From Trebonia sp036509215 (GTDB taxonomy: Bacteria > Actinomycetota > Actinomycetes > Streptosporangiales > Streptosporangiaceae): a stretch of 25,732 bases of DNA. The stretch spans positions 1-25,732 of the forward strand of contig DATCGA010000099.1 in assembly GCA_036509215.1 (NCBI GenBank), in the 5' to 3' direction. Positions 13,973 through 21,396 of the stretch are shown here, piece after piece. Positions within the stretch are counted from its first letter, which is position 1. Each line of letters opens with the position of its first letter. Position numbers and translations under genes: made by a program. Under the pieces are notes generated by a model. The model was not told the DNA's origin. It worked only from the letters and a program-made list of their open reading frames with translations, and did not search any database.

Positions 13973-15928
13973 ATGGGAGCTGAGACGGCCGGCGGCACCG
14001 GGTCGCCGGTCCGGTTTCGCGGTGTGCCGGTGTCGGCCGGGACGGCGGCGGGCATACTGCGGATCGTCGCCGACAGCGTCGTCGGCGACGCCACCGTGGC
14101 GGCCACGCCCGAGCAGGTAGCGGCCGCGTTCACCGCGGTCGCGGCCGAGCGGTCGGCGCTGGCGGAACGGCTGCGGAAGGCCGGGCGGACCTCGGAGGCC
14201 GAGATCATCGCGATCGGGGCGCTGATCGCGGGCGACCCGGCGCTCTCCTCCCCCGCCGTCACCGCGGTGCAAGGCGGCGCGGATGTCGTCACCGCGGTGC
14301 GGGAGGCGGCCGAGCGCCAGGCCGCGATGATGGAGAAGCTCGACAACCCGGCGCTGGCGGCGCGGGCGGGCGACATCCGGCAGGTCGGCGTGGCCGTGAT
14401 CGCCCGGCTGATGACGGGCGGCGGGGCGGCGGCCGCGGCCGGGCCGGCTACGGCGGCGGGGGCTGGATCCGATGCCGGTCCCCGCGCGGACGCGGACGCG
14501 GGGGTCGCCACTGACGCCGGAGGCGGGACACGCTCTGGGCTCGCGACTGACGCTCGAGGCGGGGCGGGCTCGGGGCTCGCGACTGACGCTCGAGGCGGGG
14601 CGGGCTCGGGGCTCGACGCGGACTCCGGAGGTACGGGAGTCCAGGACTTCATTCTGGTCCGGCATGAGGTCACCCCGTCCGACCTGATCGAGCTGGCCGA
14701 GGCCGGCCTGGCGGGCGCGGTCTCGGTCGCTGGCGGCGGGAGCTCGCACGCGGCGATCGTCGCCCGCGGGCTCGGGATCCCGATGATCGCCGGGGCCAGT
14801 CCGGACGTGCTCGGCCTGGCGGCCGGGCAGGCCGCCGTCGTGGACGGCACGGCCGGCGAGCTCCTGGTCGGCGCGCAGGAGATGGCCGACGCCAAGCGCG
14901 CCTCGGGCGCGCAGGCGAGCGCGGGCGGCGAGGCTCGGGTCGACGGGCCCGCCCGGACGTCGGACGGGCGCCAGATCGTGGTCCTCTGCAACGTCGCCTC
15001 CGAGGTCGAGACCCGGCGCGGGCTGGCGGCGGGCGCGGACGGCGTGGGGCTGCTGCGGACCGAGCTCCCCTACGTGCAGGCGACCGACTGGCCGACGCTG
15101 GCGCAGCACGAGGCCCAGCTCGGCCCCATCCTGACGCTGCTGACGGGCAAGACCGCGACCGTCCGGGTGCTCGACTTCTCGGGCGACAAGATCCCGCCGT
15201 TCCTGGCCACAGGGGCCTATTGGGGCAGGAGCGAGGTCGAGGCTGAGGGGGTAAGCGGGGCTGGTGGAGTCGTTGGGAGCGGCGGGGCCGGGGAGATTAG
15301 CTTGCCGACTGGGGCGGGGCTGGCGGCGCTGCTTACGCATCCGTCGGCGTTGGGCGATCAGCTGCGGGCGATGCTTGAGGCCGGACGGGAGGCTCGCCTG
15401 GCGGTGCTGATCCCGATGGTCAGCTCACTGCGCGAGGTCAGCCGGGTGCGCCAGGTGCTGACGGAGACGGCGGCGGAACTCGACGTGGAGGTGCCGCCGC
15501 TCGGGATCATGGTGGAGCTCGAGTCGACCGCTAAGAATGCCGCCGTGTTCGCGTCGGCGGTGGACTTCTTCTCGATTGGCACCAACGATCTGACCGGGGA
15601 CGTGCTCAAGATGGGACGGCGCGATCCGGCCGCGGGGCCGGGGCTGGCCGCCCACCCTCGGGTTCTGGCGCTGGTCAAGGGGGTCGCCAAGGCCGGCCGG
15701 GAGGCCGGGATCACGGTCTCCGTGTGCGGGGACGCGGCGGCCGATCCGCGGGTGCTGCCGCTGCTGATCGGCGCCGGGGTGAAGACGGTGAGCGTGCCCG
15801 CTGCCAGAGTCGCAACGGTCCGTTCGAAAATATCGAACTTGAATTTCTTGTCGTGCAAGCAACTGACCGAGCGGGCCCTGCTGGCCTCGTCAGCGGCCGA
15901 GGTGTGGGACCTGGTGCCCGCGCTGTGA
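13973..15928 (+). CDS. ptsI: PTS enzyme I-like PEP:protein phosphotransferase of the dihydroxyacetone system
   Basis: 651 residues, longer than ordinary enzyme I (about 570). It takes phosphate from PEP and gives it to HPr. H259 in GGGSSHAAIVARG is the phospho-histidine. GVGLLRTELPY, VRVLDFSGDK and FFSIGTNDLTGD form the PEP/Mg site. C585 in VCGDAAADP is the conserved active-site cysteine. The N-terminal HPr-binding helices lie at about residues 35-150. The extra length comes from two Gly/Ala-rich insertions: residues about 150-215, including three 12-residue repeats, and about 415-445. It follows dhaL by 15 bp, so it is probably dedicated to DhaM rather than to sugar uptake. Weak ribosome site; ATG at 13973 chosen because homology begins soon after. 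The 3' end has AT-rich codons overlapping operator-like site C. Confidence 0.92.
   Translation: MGAETAGGTGSPVRFRGVPVSAGTAAGILRIVADSVVGDATVAATPEQVAAAFTAVAAERSALAERLRKAGRTSEAEIIAIGALIAGDPALSSPAVTAVQGGADVVTAVREAAERQAAMMEKLDNPALAARAGDIRQVGVAVIARLMTGGGAAAAAGPATAAGAGSDAGPRADADAGVATDAGGGTRSGLATDARGGAGSGLATDARGGAGSGLDADSGGTGVQDFILVRHEVTPSDLIELAEAGLAGAVSVAGGGSSHAAIVARGLGIPMIAGASPDVLGLAAGQAAVVDGTAGELLVGAQEMADAKRASGAQASAGGEARVDGPARTSDGRQIVVLCNVASEVETRRGLAAGADGVGLLRTELPYVQATDWPTLAQHEAQLGPILTLLTGKTATVRVLDFSGDKIPPFLATGAYWGRSEVEAEGVSGAGGVVGSGGAGEISLPTGAGLAALLTHPSALGDQLRAMLEAGREARLAVLIPMVSSLREVSRVRQVLTETAAELDVEVPPLGIMVELESTAKNAAVFASAVDFFSIGTNDLTGDVLKMGRRDPAAGPGLAAHPRVLALVKGVAKAGREAGITVSVCGDAAADPRVLPLLIGAGVKTVSVPAARVATVRSKISNLNFLSCKQLTERALLASSAAEVWDLVPAL
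14501..14608 (+). repeat. Three tandem 36-bp repeats within the EI gene
   Basis: Three in-frame 36-bp units encode residues 177-188 (GVATDAGGGTRS), 189-200 and 201-212 (GLATDARGGAGS twice). The second and third units (14537-14572, 14573-14608) are almost or fully identical in DNA. The first is diverged. They form a flexible linker between the HPr-binding helices and the phospho-histidine domain. Confidence 0.85.
15822..15838. promoter_or_regulatory. Putative IclR operator, site C, inside the 3' end of the EI gene
   Basis: GTTCGAAAATATCGAAC, a perfect palindrome with 6-bp arms GTTCGA/TCGAAC around five bases. It is the most symmetric copy of the motif shared with sites A and B. It lies within coding sequence, ~90 bp before the EI stop and ~95 bp beyond the iclR stop. 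Neighbouring codons (AAA, ATA, TTG, AAT) are unusual for this GC-rich gene. Confidence 0.45.
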
Positions 15929-15933
15929 GCGGA

Positions 15934-16710
15934 TCAGCGCAGCGCCGCCAGCACCGCGCCACCGCGCCCGGCCCCGAGGTCGCGGGAGATGGAGCGGGCC
16001 GACTCGACCACGGCGCGGGTCAGCTCGGCCTGGGGGGCGCGGTCGAGCATCCGCTCGGCCGGCCCGACCAGGCCGATCGAGCCGACCACGCCGTCGCGGG
16101 CCGCGATCGGCGCCGCGATGCCGGCGTCGCCCACGGTCGCTTCCTCGTTCTCTATCGCGTAGCCGCGCCTGCGGACCTGGGCGAGGGCCTGGCCGAGAGC
16201 CGCCCGGGTGGTCCGGGTCCGGCCGGTCAGCGGCGTCCGCTCGTCGGCCATCACCCGGGCCGACTCGAGCGCGGGCAGGTAGGCGACGATCGCGTGGCCG
16301 AGCGCGCACGCGTACCACGGGATGGCCGCGCCCACCTCGAGGATCTGCACCGTGTTGTCCGGCCGGAACACGTGGTGCAGGACGATCGCCCTGGTCCCGG
16401 ACAGGGTCGCGACCCACACCGCCTCGTTCGTCCGCTGGGCGAGGGACTCGGCCCACAGCAGCGAGCGGGCGCGCAGTTCGGAGCCGTCGAGGTAGGCGTT
16501 GCCGAGCTGCAGCACGCCTGCCCCGAGGCAGTACTTGCCGCTGGCCGGGTCCTGCGCGACCAGGTCGTGCGCGACCAGCGAGCGGAGCAGCCCGTGGGTG
16601 GTCGGCTTGGCCAGACCGACCCGCTCCGCAATCTCAGTGACGCCGAGCCGCGGCGTCCCCGACCCGAGCACCGCGAGGATGGCGGCGGCCCGCTCCACAG
16701 ACTGGATCAT
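15934..16710 (-). CDS. IclR-family transcriptional regulator of the glycerol/dihydroxyacetone genes
   Basis: 258 residues, the usual IclR length. An N-terminal winged helix-turn-helix (about residues 1-65) contains VTEIAERVGLAKPTTHGLLR as the recognition region. The C-terminal effector domain contains the family segments IPWYACALGHAIVAYLP, RRRGYAIENEEATVGDAGIAAP and VGSIGLVGPAERM. The frame stays open to 17469 but the ATG at 16708-16710 has AAAGGA just upstream and begins at SVERAAAIL, the normal IclR start. It is divergent from dhaM (48 bp between) and convergent with the EI gene (5 bp between). It resembles the situation of GylR, the IclR regulator of the Streptomyces glycerol operon. Autoregulation through site B is likely. 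The inducer is not known; glycerol 3-phosphate or dihydroxyacetone are natural guesses. Confidence 0.93.
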   Translation of the reverse strand: MIQSVERAAAILAVLGSGTPRLGVTEIAERVGLAKPTTHGLLRSLVAHDLVAQDPASGKYCLGAGVLQLGNAYLDGSELRARSLLWAESLAQRTNEAVWVATLSGTRAIVLHHVFRPDNTVQILEVGAAIPWYACALGHAIVAYLPALESARVMADERTPLTGRTRTTRAALGQALAQVRRRGYAIENEEATVGDAGIAAPIAARDGVVGSIGLVGPAERMLDRAPQAELTRAVVESARSISRDLGAGRGGAVLAALR

Positions 16711-16718
16711 AACGTCCT

Positions 16719-16735
16719 TTTCGGTAATGTCGAAC
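16719..16735. promoter_or_regulatory. Putative IclR operator, site B (iclR-dhaM intergenic)
   Basis: TTTCGGTAATGTCGAAC, matching site A at 13 of 17 positions. It lies eight bases upstream of the iclR start codon and 23 bases upstream of dhaM. A possible dhaM -10 (TAATGT, 16725-16730) overlaps it. Binding here could silence both divergent genes. Confidence 0.6.
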
Positions 16736-16758
16736 AAGCTCAGGATAGGGCATAGTTC

Positions 16759-17160
16759 ATGGCTGCACGGGTAGGAATCGTCCTCGTTTCGCACAGCGCC
16801 GCGCTGGCCGAGGGCACCGCTGAACTCGCCGGCCAGGTCGGCGGGGGAACGGTCACCATTGCCACCGCGGGCGGGACCGACGACGGGCGCCTTGGGACCA
16901 GCATCGACAAGGTCTCGTCGGCCATTCGGCGGGCTGACAGCGGCGGCGGCGTGGTGATCCTGCCGGACCTGGGCAGCTCGGTGCTGACCGTGCGGACGCT
17001 GCTGGCGGACGAGCTCGACGATCTTCCCGGGCCGCTTGAGGTGGCCGACGCCCCGTTCGTCGAGGGCGCCGTCGCCGCCGCCGTGATGGCCGCCGCGGGC
17101 GGTACCCTCAAGGCCGTCCTCGACGCCGCGCAGGAGGCACGCAATGCCAGAAAACTGTGA
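16759..17160 (+). CDS. dhaM: PTS EIIA-like phosphocarrier subunit DhaM of dihydroxyacetone kinase
   Basis: 133 residues: only the EIIA-Dha domain. H12 in VLVSHSAALAEG corresponds to the phospho-His (His9 in E. coli). The family segment GTDDGRLGTSIDKV and GGVVILPDLGSSVLTV follow. It receives phosphate from HPr and re-phosphorylates the ADP on DhaL. In E. coli DhaM carries EIIA, HPr and an EI remnant in one chain; here these are three separate genes. ATG 16759 is preceded by AGGATAGGG. It overlaps the HPr gene by 17 bases, so the two are translationally coupled. It is separated from dhaKL-EI by the oppositely oriented iclR gene. Confidence 0.93.
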   Translation: MAARVGIVLVSHSAALAEGTAELAGQVGGGTVTIATAGGTDDGRLGTSIDKVSSAIRRADSGGGVVILPDLGSSVLTVRTLLADELDDLPGPLEVADAPFVEGAVAAAVMAAAGGTLKAVLDAAQEARNARKL

Positions 17161-17419
17161 AGCGACGATCACCCTGACCGGCGACCTGCACGCGCGGCCG
17201 GCCGGGGCGCTTTCCGTGGCGGCGGCGGGGTTCTCCTCGGCGGTGCAGCTGGCCGTCGGCGGCGGGGCTTCGGTTGACGCGAAGAGCGTGCTGTCGGTGA
17301 TGCAGCTGGGGGCGAGCAGCGGGCAGGAAGTCACCGTGCGGGCGGTTGGGCCTGATGCGGTCGAGGCGGTCGAGGCGTTGATCGGGATCTTGGCTGACGC
17401 GAGCAAGGTCGGGGACTGA
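17144..17419 (+). CDS. ptsH: HPr-family phosphocarrier protein
   Basis: 91 residues. H16 in LHARPAG is the phospho-His that takes phosphate from EI. S48 in VDAKSVLSVMQLG is at the place of the regulatory serine (Ser46) of other HPr proteins, though no HPr kinase is seen here. The start ATG at 17144 lies inside dhaM, with AGGAGG about eight bases upstream. Together with DhaM and the EI it completes a PEP-to-DhaL relay coded in one locus. Whether it also serves other PTS permeases cannot be judged from this window. Confidence 0.93.
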   Translation: MPENCEATITLTGDLHARPAGALSVAAAGFSSAVQLAVGGGASVDAKSVLSVMQLGASSGQEVTVRAVGPDAVEAVEALIGILADASKVGD

Positions 17420-17572
17420 GCTTTCTGCTTGGTGACGACGGAAACGCCATACGGGCGGCCGGTCGTCAAGGGTTGTTTTTGGGCGCGGAGCTGTTGTCCC
17501 GATATGTGGGTTTACGTTATGGTCTTCCGTTACGCTGCAGTTTTAGCGGCCGGGGGGCGATTTCGTTGTCAT

Positions 17573-17588
17573 TTTTCCCTCCGGAAAA
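17573..17588. promoter_or_regulatory. Short hairpin before the APC permease gene
   Basis: TTTTCC-CTCC-GGAAAA, six-base arms around a four-base loop, ending 20 bases before the permease ATG. It could act in the leader mRNA or be a small operator. The rest of 17420-17608 holds no clear gene or strong promoter. Confidence 0.3.
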
Positions 17589-17608
17589 GGCCAATCCGTG
17601 GGGGGACC

Positions 17609-19171
17609 ATGGCTACATTCGCTCCTGGCGTACGACCGGTGGAAGAGCAGCGGGACAAGGGTCTCAAGCCCGGTGCCCTCGGCCTGGCGTCGAGCATTGT
17701 TATCGGGGTCGCGTCGACGGCGCCCGCCTACAGCCTGGCCGCGACGCTGTTCTTCGTCGTGGCCGCCGTCGGGCTGAAGGCACCGCTGATCGCCGTGCTG
17801 GCGTTCGTGCCGATGCTGCTGTGCTCGATCGGCTTCAGCGAGCTGAACAAGTCCGACCCTGACTGCGGTACCACCTTCATCTGGGGAACCAGGGCGTTCG
17901 GGCCGTCGGTCGGCTGGGCGGGCGGCTGGGCCACCGTGGCGGCCGACCTTCTCGTCATGGGCAGCCTCGCCCAGGTCGCCGGCCAGTACCTGTTCTTCTT
18001 GTTCCAGGGACCGAACAGCTCGATCGGAGCCAACGCCTCCGGCGGCTGGGTGCTGCTGGTAGGAATCCTGTGGATCGTCGCGATGACCTACATCTGCTAC
18101 CGCGGCATCGAGCTGTCGGCCAGGTTCCAGCGGATCCTGCTCACCATCGAAGTCGTCATGCTGATGGTGATGTCGGTGACCGCACTGGTCCGGGTCTACG
18201 CTAGCCATCCGGCGGGATCAATCCACCCGAGCCTGTCCTGGCTGTCGCCTGGGCAGCTGCCCCTGTCGGCGTTCGTGACCGGCATCATCTTGATGCTGTT
18301 CATCTACTGGGGCTGGGACACCGCCCTATCGGTCAACGAGGAGACGGCGGACAAGGCCAGGACGCCCGGCCGGGCCGGCATCATCTCGACCGTGCTGCTG
18401 CTGATCACCTACGCGATCGTGATCATCGCGGTGATGTCGTTCGCCGGGGTCGGCGGCAACGGGGTCGGGCTGACCAACCCGGCCCACCAGTTCGACGTGC
18501 TGTCGGTGACCGGCAGCGCGATCTTCGGAACCTCGGGATTCGGCACGGTCCTTTCCCGGCTGCTGATCCTGATGGTGCTCAGCTCGGCTGCCGCGTCCAC
18601 CCAGACGACGATCCTGCCCGCTGCCAGGACCACGCTCTCCATGGCCGCCTACCGGGCGCTGCCCCAGCAGTTCGCCAAGATCAATCCCCGCTACCTGACC
18701 CCGACGGTGTCGACGATCGTGGTCGGGGTCGTCTCCGTCGCGCTGTACATCCCGCTGAACTTCATCTCCGGCGGCAACCCGATCGCCGACGGCGTGACCG
18801 CGATCGGGCTCTACATCGCCTTCTACTACGGGCTCACCGCCTTCTCCTGCACCTGGTACTACCGGTCCACGCTGCGCAGCAGCGCCCGTAACCTGTGGAT
18901 GCGCGGCATCCTGCCGCTGCTTGGCGGTCTGATCATGTTCACGGCCGGCGCCTACAGCCTGCAGAGCGACTGGGTGGCGTCCAACAGCTACACGAGCTGG
19001 ACGGTGCCCGGCCTGCGGTGGCAGATCGGCGGGATCTTCGTGATCGCCGCGCTGGCCGCGCTGGCCGGACTAGTCAGCTTCGTCTACATGCGCGTCACCG
19101 CCCCCGCTTTCTTCCGCCGGCAGACCCTCTCCCGGGCCACCCCGGTGCGAATCCCGGAAATGGAACTCTGA
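17609..19171 (+). CDS. APC-superfamily amino acid/amine permease
   Basis: 520 residues, about 12 membrane helices. The first helix region is GALGLASSIVIGVASTAPAY, the unwound helix-1 signature of APC transporters. The helix-6 region reads LMLFIYWGWDTALSVNEET, and a conserved SSAAASTQTTILPAARTTLS follows near helix 8. The frame opens at 17429, but the ATG at 17609, preceded by GTGGGGGGACC, begins at the conserved part. The substrate is likely an amino acid or amine and not readable in detail. The STAND/TPR gene starts 14 bp after its stop, so they are probably co-transcribed. No sequence link to the dihydroxyacetone genes is seen beyond same strand and 189 bp spacing. Confidence 0.88.
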   Translation: MATFAPGVRPVEEQRDKGLKPGALGLASSIVIGVASTAPAYSLAATLFFVVAAVGLKAPLIAVLAFVPMLLCSIGFSELNKSDPDCGTTFIWGTRAFGPSVGWAGGWATVAADLLVMGSLAQVAGQYLFFLFQGPNSSIGANASGGWVLLVGILWIVAMTYICYRGIELSARFQRILLTIEVVMLMVMSVTALVRVYASHPAGSIHPSLSWLSPGQLPLSAFVTGIILMLFIYWGWDTALSVNEETADKARTPGRAGIISTVLLLITYAIVIIAVMSFAGVGGNGVGLTNPAHQFDVLSVTGSAIFGTSGFGTVLSRLLILMVLSSAAASTQTTILPAARTTLSMAAYRALPQQFAKINPRYLTPTVSTIVVGVVSVALYIPLNFISGGNPIADGVTAIGLYIAFYYGLTAFSCTWYYRSTLRSSARNLWMRGILPLLGGLIMFTAGAYSLQSDWVASNSYTSWTVPGLRWQIGGIFVIAALAALAGLVSFVYMRVTAPAFFRRQTLSRATPVRIPEMEL

Positions 19172-19185
19172 GCGGGGGGCGGACC

Positions 19186-21396
19186 ATGAGCCACGCAGCC
19201 CCGTCTGGCGGCGCGGCGGGCGCGGAGCCCGTCCGGTCGCCGTCCTGGCCGGTCCGATCGGGGACCGTCCCGGCCATAGCCGACGGTTACATCGACCGGC
19301 TCGAGACGGCTCCCGACCTAGCGGCCGCTCTGCCCCCCGGCACCATGGCCGCGCTGGTCAGCCACCGGGCAGCGGACCCGGGGCAGACGGCCGGCTCCAC
19401 CGCGCGGGACTGGCTGAGATCATCGGGCAAGACCCAGATCGCGGCTGCCCTGGCCGAGTCGCTATGGCGCTCGCGCGAGCTGGACCTGCTGGTCTGGATC
19501 GACGCCAGTAGCCGGGCCTCGGTGCTGTCCGGCTACGCGGCGGCAACGGCCCTGGTGACCGGCCGGGGCCAGGCGACCAGTTGCGAGTCGGTGGCCGCCC
19601 AGTTCCTGAGCTGGCTGGCGGAGACCAGCCATTCATGGCTGATCGTCCTGGACGACCTGACCGATGAGGCGGACCTGGACGGCCTGTGCCCGGCCGGCCC
19701 GGCCGGCCGGACCCTGGTGACCTGCGCCGAGGCCGCGGCCGTGCCCCGCGGCATGCGGGTCATGCCGATCGGGCCGTTCAACTCGCGCGAGGCCCTCAGC
19801 TACCTGACGGAGCGGCTGTCAGCCAACCGGGGCCAGCGACTCGGCGCGATCGACCTGGTCAACGCGATGGGCGTGGAGCCGACCGCGCTGGCTCAGGCGA
19901 GCGCGGTGATCGCCGGCTCCGCGATGTCATGCCAGAGCTACCAGGACTATTTCGTCCGCTGGCGTGAGCACCTGGCCAATTCAGCGGGCGCGCTGCCGCT
20001 GGCCAGCGCGGTCACCTGGCCGCTCTCGCTCGAGAACGCCACTGCGTTCGCCCCCGGCGGATCGGTCCGCTCGTTGCTGGCCCTGGCCGCGCTGCTTGAC
20101 GGGCACGGCATTCCGGCGACCGTCCTGACCGCCCCGGCCGCCGTCCGCTACATCACTGGCTTCACTGGCGGCGAGGCGGCCGAGGACGCCGAGCCGGCCC
20201 TGGCCGCGCTGGCGGCGCTCGAGCGCGTCGGCTTGCTGACGGTCGAGCGGGCGTCGGCCCCGCCGACGGTGCGGATGAGCCCGGTGCTGCAGGCGGCGTT
20301 GCGCGACGCGATACCGGAAGCCGTGCTTGATGCGGCGGCCCAGGTCGCTGCGGACGCGCTGCTGCAGGCCTGGCCTGCACCGGAACCGCTCGGCTGGCCC
20401 GCGTCCGGTCTGCGGTCCTGCACCGCGGCCCTCCAGCAGGCGGCGGGAGGCCGGCTGTGGGCCGATGGCTGCCATCCGGTGCTGACACAGGCCGGCGACA
20501 GCCTGGATCACGCTCGCCTGACCGGGCCGGCCGCGGAGCACTGGCGTGACCTGGCGACGACCGCCGACCGACTGCTCGGCGCGGGGCACCCGCAGACGAT
20601 ACTGGCCGAGCAGCGGCTGGCCGAGGCCTGCCTGGCGGCCGGCCGCGCGGACGACGCCGTGAGCTGGTTCCGCCGGATCCTTGATACCCAGACCGTGCAG
20701 CTCGGGGCCGGTCACCCCGATCTGATCAGAACGCGGCTGCGTTTCTGCCACGCCCTGGTGGCGGCGCGCCAGGCTGACCGGGCGGTCTCCGTCCTCGAGC
20801 AGATGCTGTCGGATGCCGAGCGGGACCGCGGGCCCGAGCACGCCGATGCGCTCGGCCCGCGGGACGAGCTCGCCGCCGCCTACCAGGCCGCCGGGCGGCA
20901 CTCCGACGCCATCTCGCTGTACCGGCGCACGCTGGCCGACCGGGAGCGCATCCAGGGATCCCAGCACCCGGAGACGATGACCACGCGCCACTCCCTGGCC
21001 GATTCGTACCTGGCCAGGGGCCTTTCGAAAGAGGCGGTAGCGGCCTATCGGCGGGTGCTGACCGACCGGGAGCGAGCTCTCGGGCCTGATCACCTGGACA
21101 CCACCCGGGCGCGCTACAGCCTCGGCGCGGCCTATCTGCGGACGGGTAAGGCGGTGGCGGCCGAGCGGGCGTACGAGCAGGCCCAGGCCGGCTTCGAGCT
21201 GGTGCTTGGTCCCCGGCATCCTGACACGCTGCGCAACCGTGCGGAGCTGGCCCTTGTCTACCGCCAGCTCGGGCGGTACGGCGACGCTCGCGCGCTACTG
21301 CGCGACACCGTCGACCGCCTGGAGCGCATCCTGCCCCGCCACGATCCGCTGATCGTCGAACTACGCGAGGTGCTGGCCGATATCGGCGATGAGTGA
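19186..21396 (+). CDS. STAND-type NTPase with C-terminal TPR (NB-ARC/TPR-like) protein
   Basis: 736 residues. Residues 75-230 form a P-loop NTPase: WLRSSGKTQIAAALAESLW is the Walker A region (K82, T83) and SWLIVLDDLTDEADLDGL the Walker B. The usual GxGGxGKT loop is reduced to RSSGKT. A helical/winged region follows. Residues about 465-735 hold around six 42-residue tetratricopeptide repeats of kinesin-light-chain type (GHPQTILAEQRLAEACLAAG, HPETMTTRHSLADSYLARG, HPDTLRNRAELALVYRQLG). Such proteins are signalling or assembly scaffolds in actinobacteria; partners are unknown. The start is the ATG at 19186 behind GGGGGGCGG, although the frame opens at 18895. It lies between an APC permease and a P-loop kinase gene that overlaps its end by eight bases. 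Confidence 0.85.
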   Translation: MSHAAPSGGAAGAEPVRSPSWPVRSGTVPAIADGYIDRLETAPDLAAALPPGTMAALVSHRAADPGQTAGSTARDWLRSSGKTQIAAALAESLWRSRELDLLVWIDASSRASVLSGYAAATALVTGRGQATSCESVAAQFLSWLAETSHSWLIVLDDLTDEADLDGLCPAGPAGRTLVTCAEAAAVPRGMRVMPIGPFNSREALSYLTERLSANRGQRLGAIDLVNAMGVEPTALAQASAVIAGSAMSCQSYQDYFVRWREHLANSAGALPLASAVTWPLSLENATAFAPGGSVRSLLALAALLDGHGIPATVLTAPAAVRYITGFTGGEAAEDAEPALAALAALERVGLLTVERASAPPTVRMSPVLQAALRDAIPEAVLDAAAQVAADALLQAWPAPEPLGWPASGLRSCTAALQQAAGGRLWADGCHPVLTQAGDSLDHARLTGPAAEHWRDLATTADRLLGAGHPQTILAEQRLAEACLAAGRADDAVSWFRRILDTQTVQLGAGHPDLIRTRLRFCHALVAARQADRAVSVLEQMLSDAERDRGPEHADALGPRDELAAAYQAAGRHSDAISLYRRTLADRERIQGSQHPETMTTRHSLADSYLARGLSKEAVAAYRRVLTDRERALGPDHLDTTRARYSLGAAYLRTGKAVAAERAYEQAQAGFELVLGPRHPDTLRNRAELALVYRQLGRYGDARALLRDTVDRLERILPRHDPLIVELREVLADIGDE

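Noticed and set aside
14501..14608. A possible CRISPR array (36-bp units)
   Set aside because: The units are contiguous with no spacers, and in frame within the EI gene, so they are a coding tandem repeat.
12362..15340. A 992-codon open frame antisense to dhaK, dhaL and the EI gene
   Set aside because: It is a GC-bias shadow: long Arg/Asp/Gly-rich sequence with no domain, lying opposite three genes with clear catalytic motifs.
15934..17469. A 511-residue IclR protein with long N-terminal extension
   Set aside because: The extra part is antisense to dhaM and HPr and has no domain. The ATG at 16710 has a good ribosome site and begins the IclR homology.
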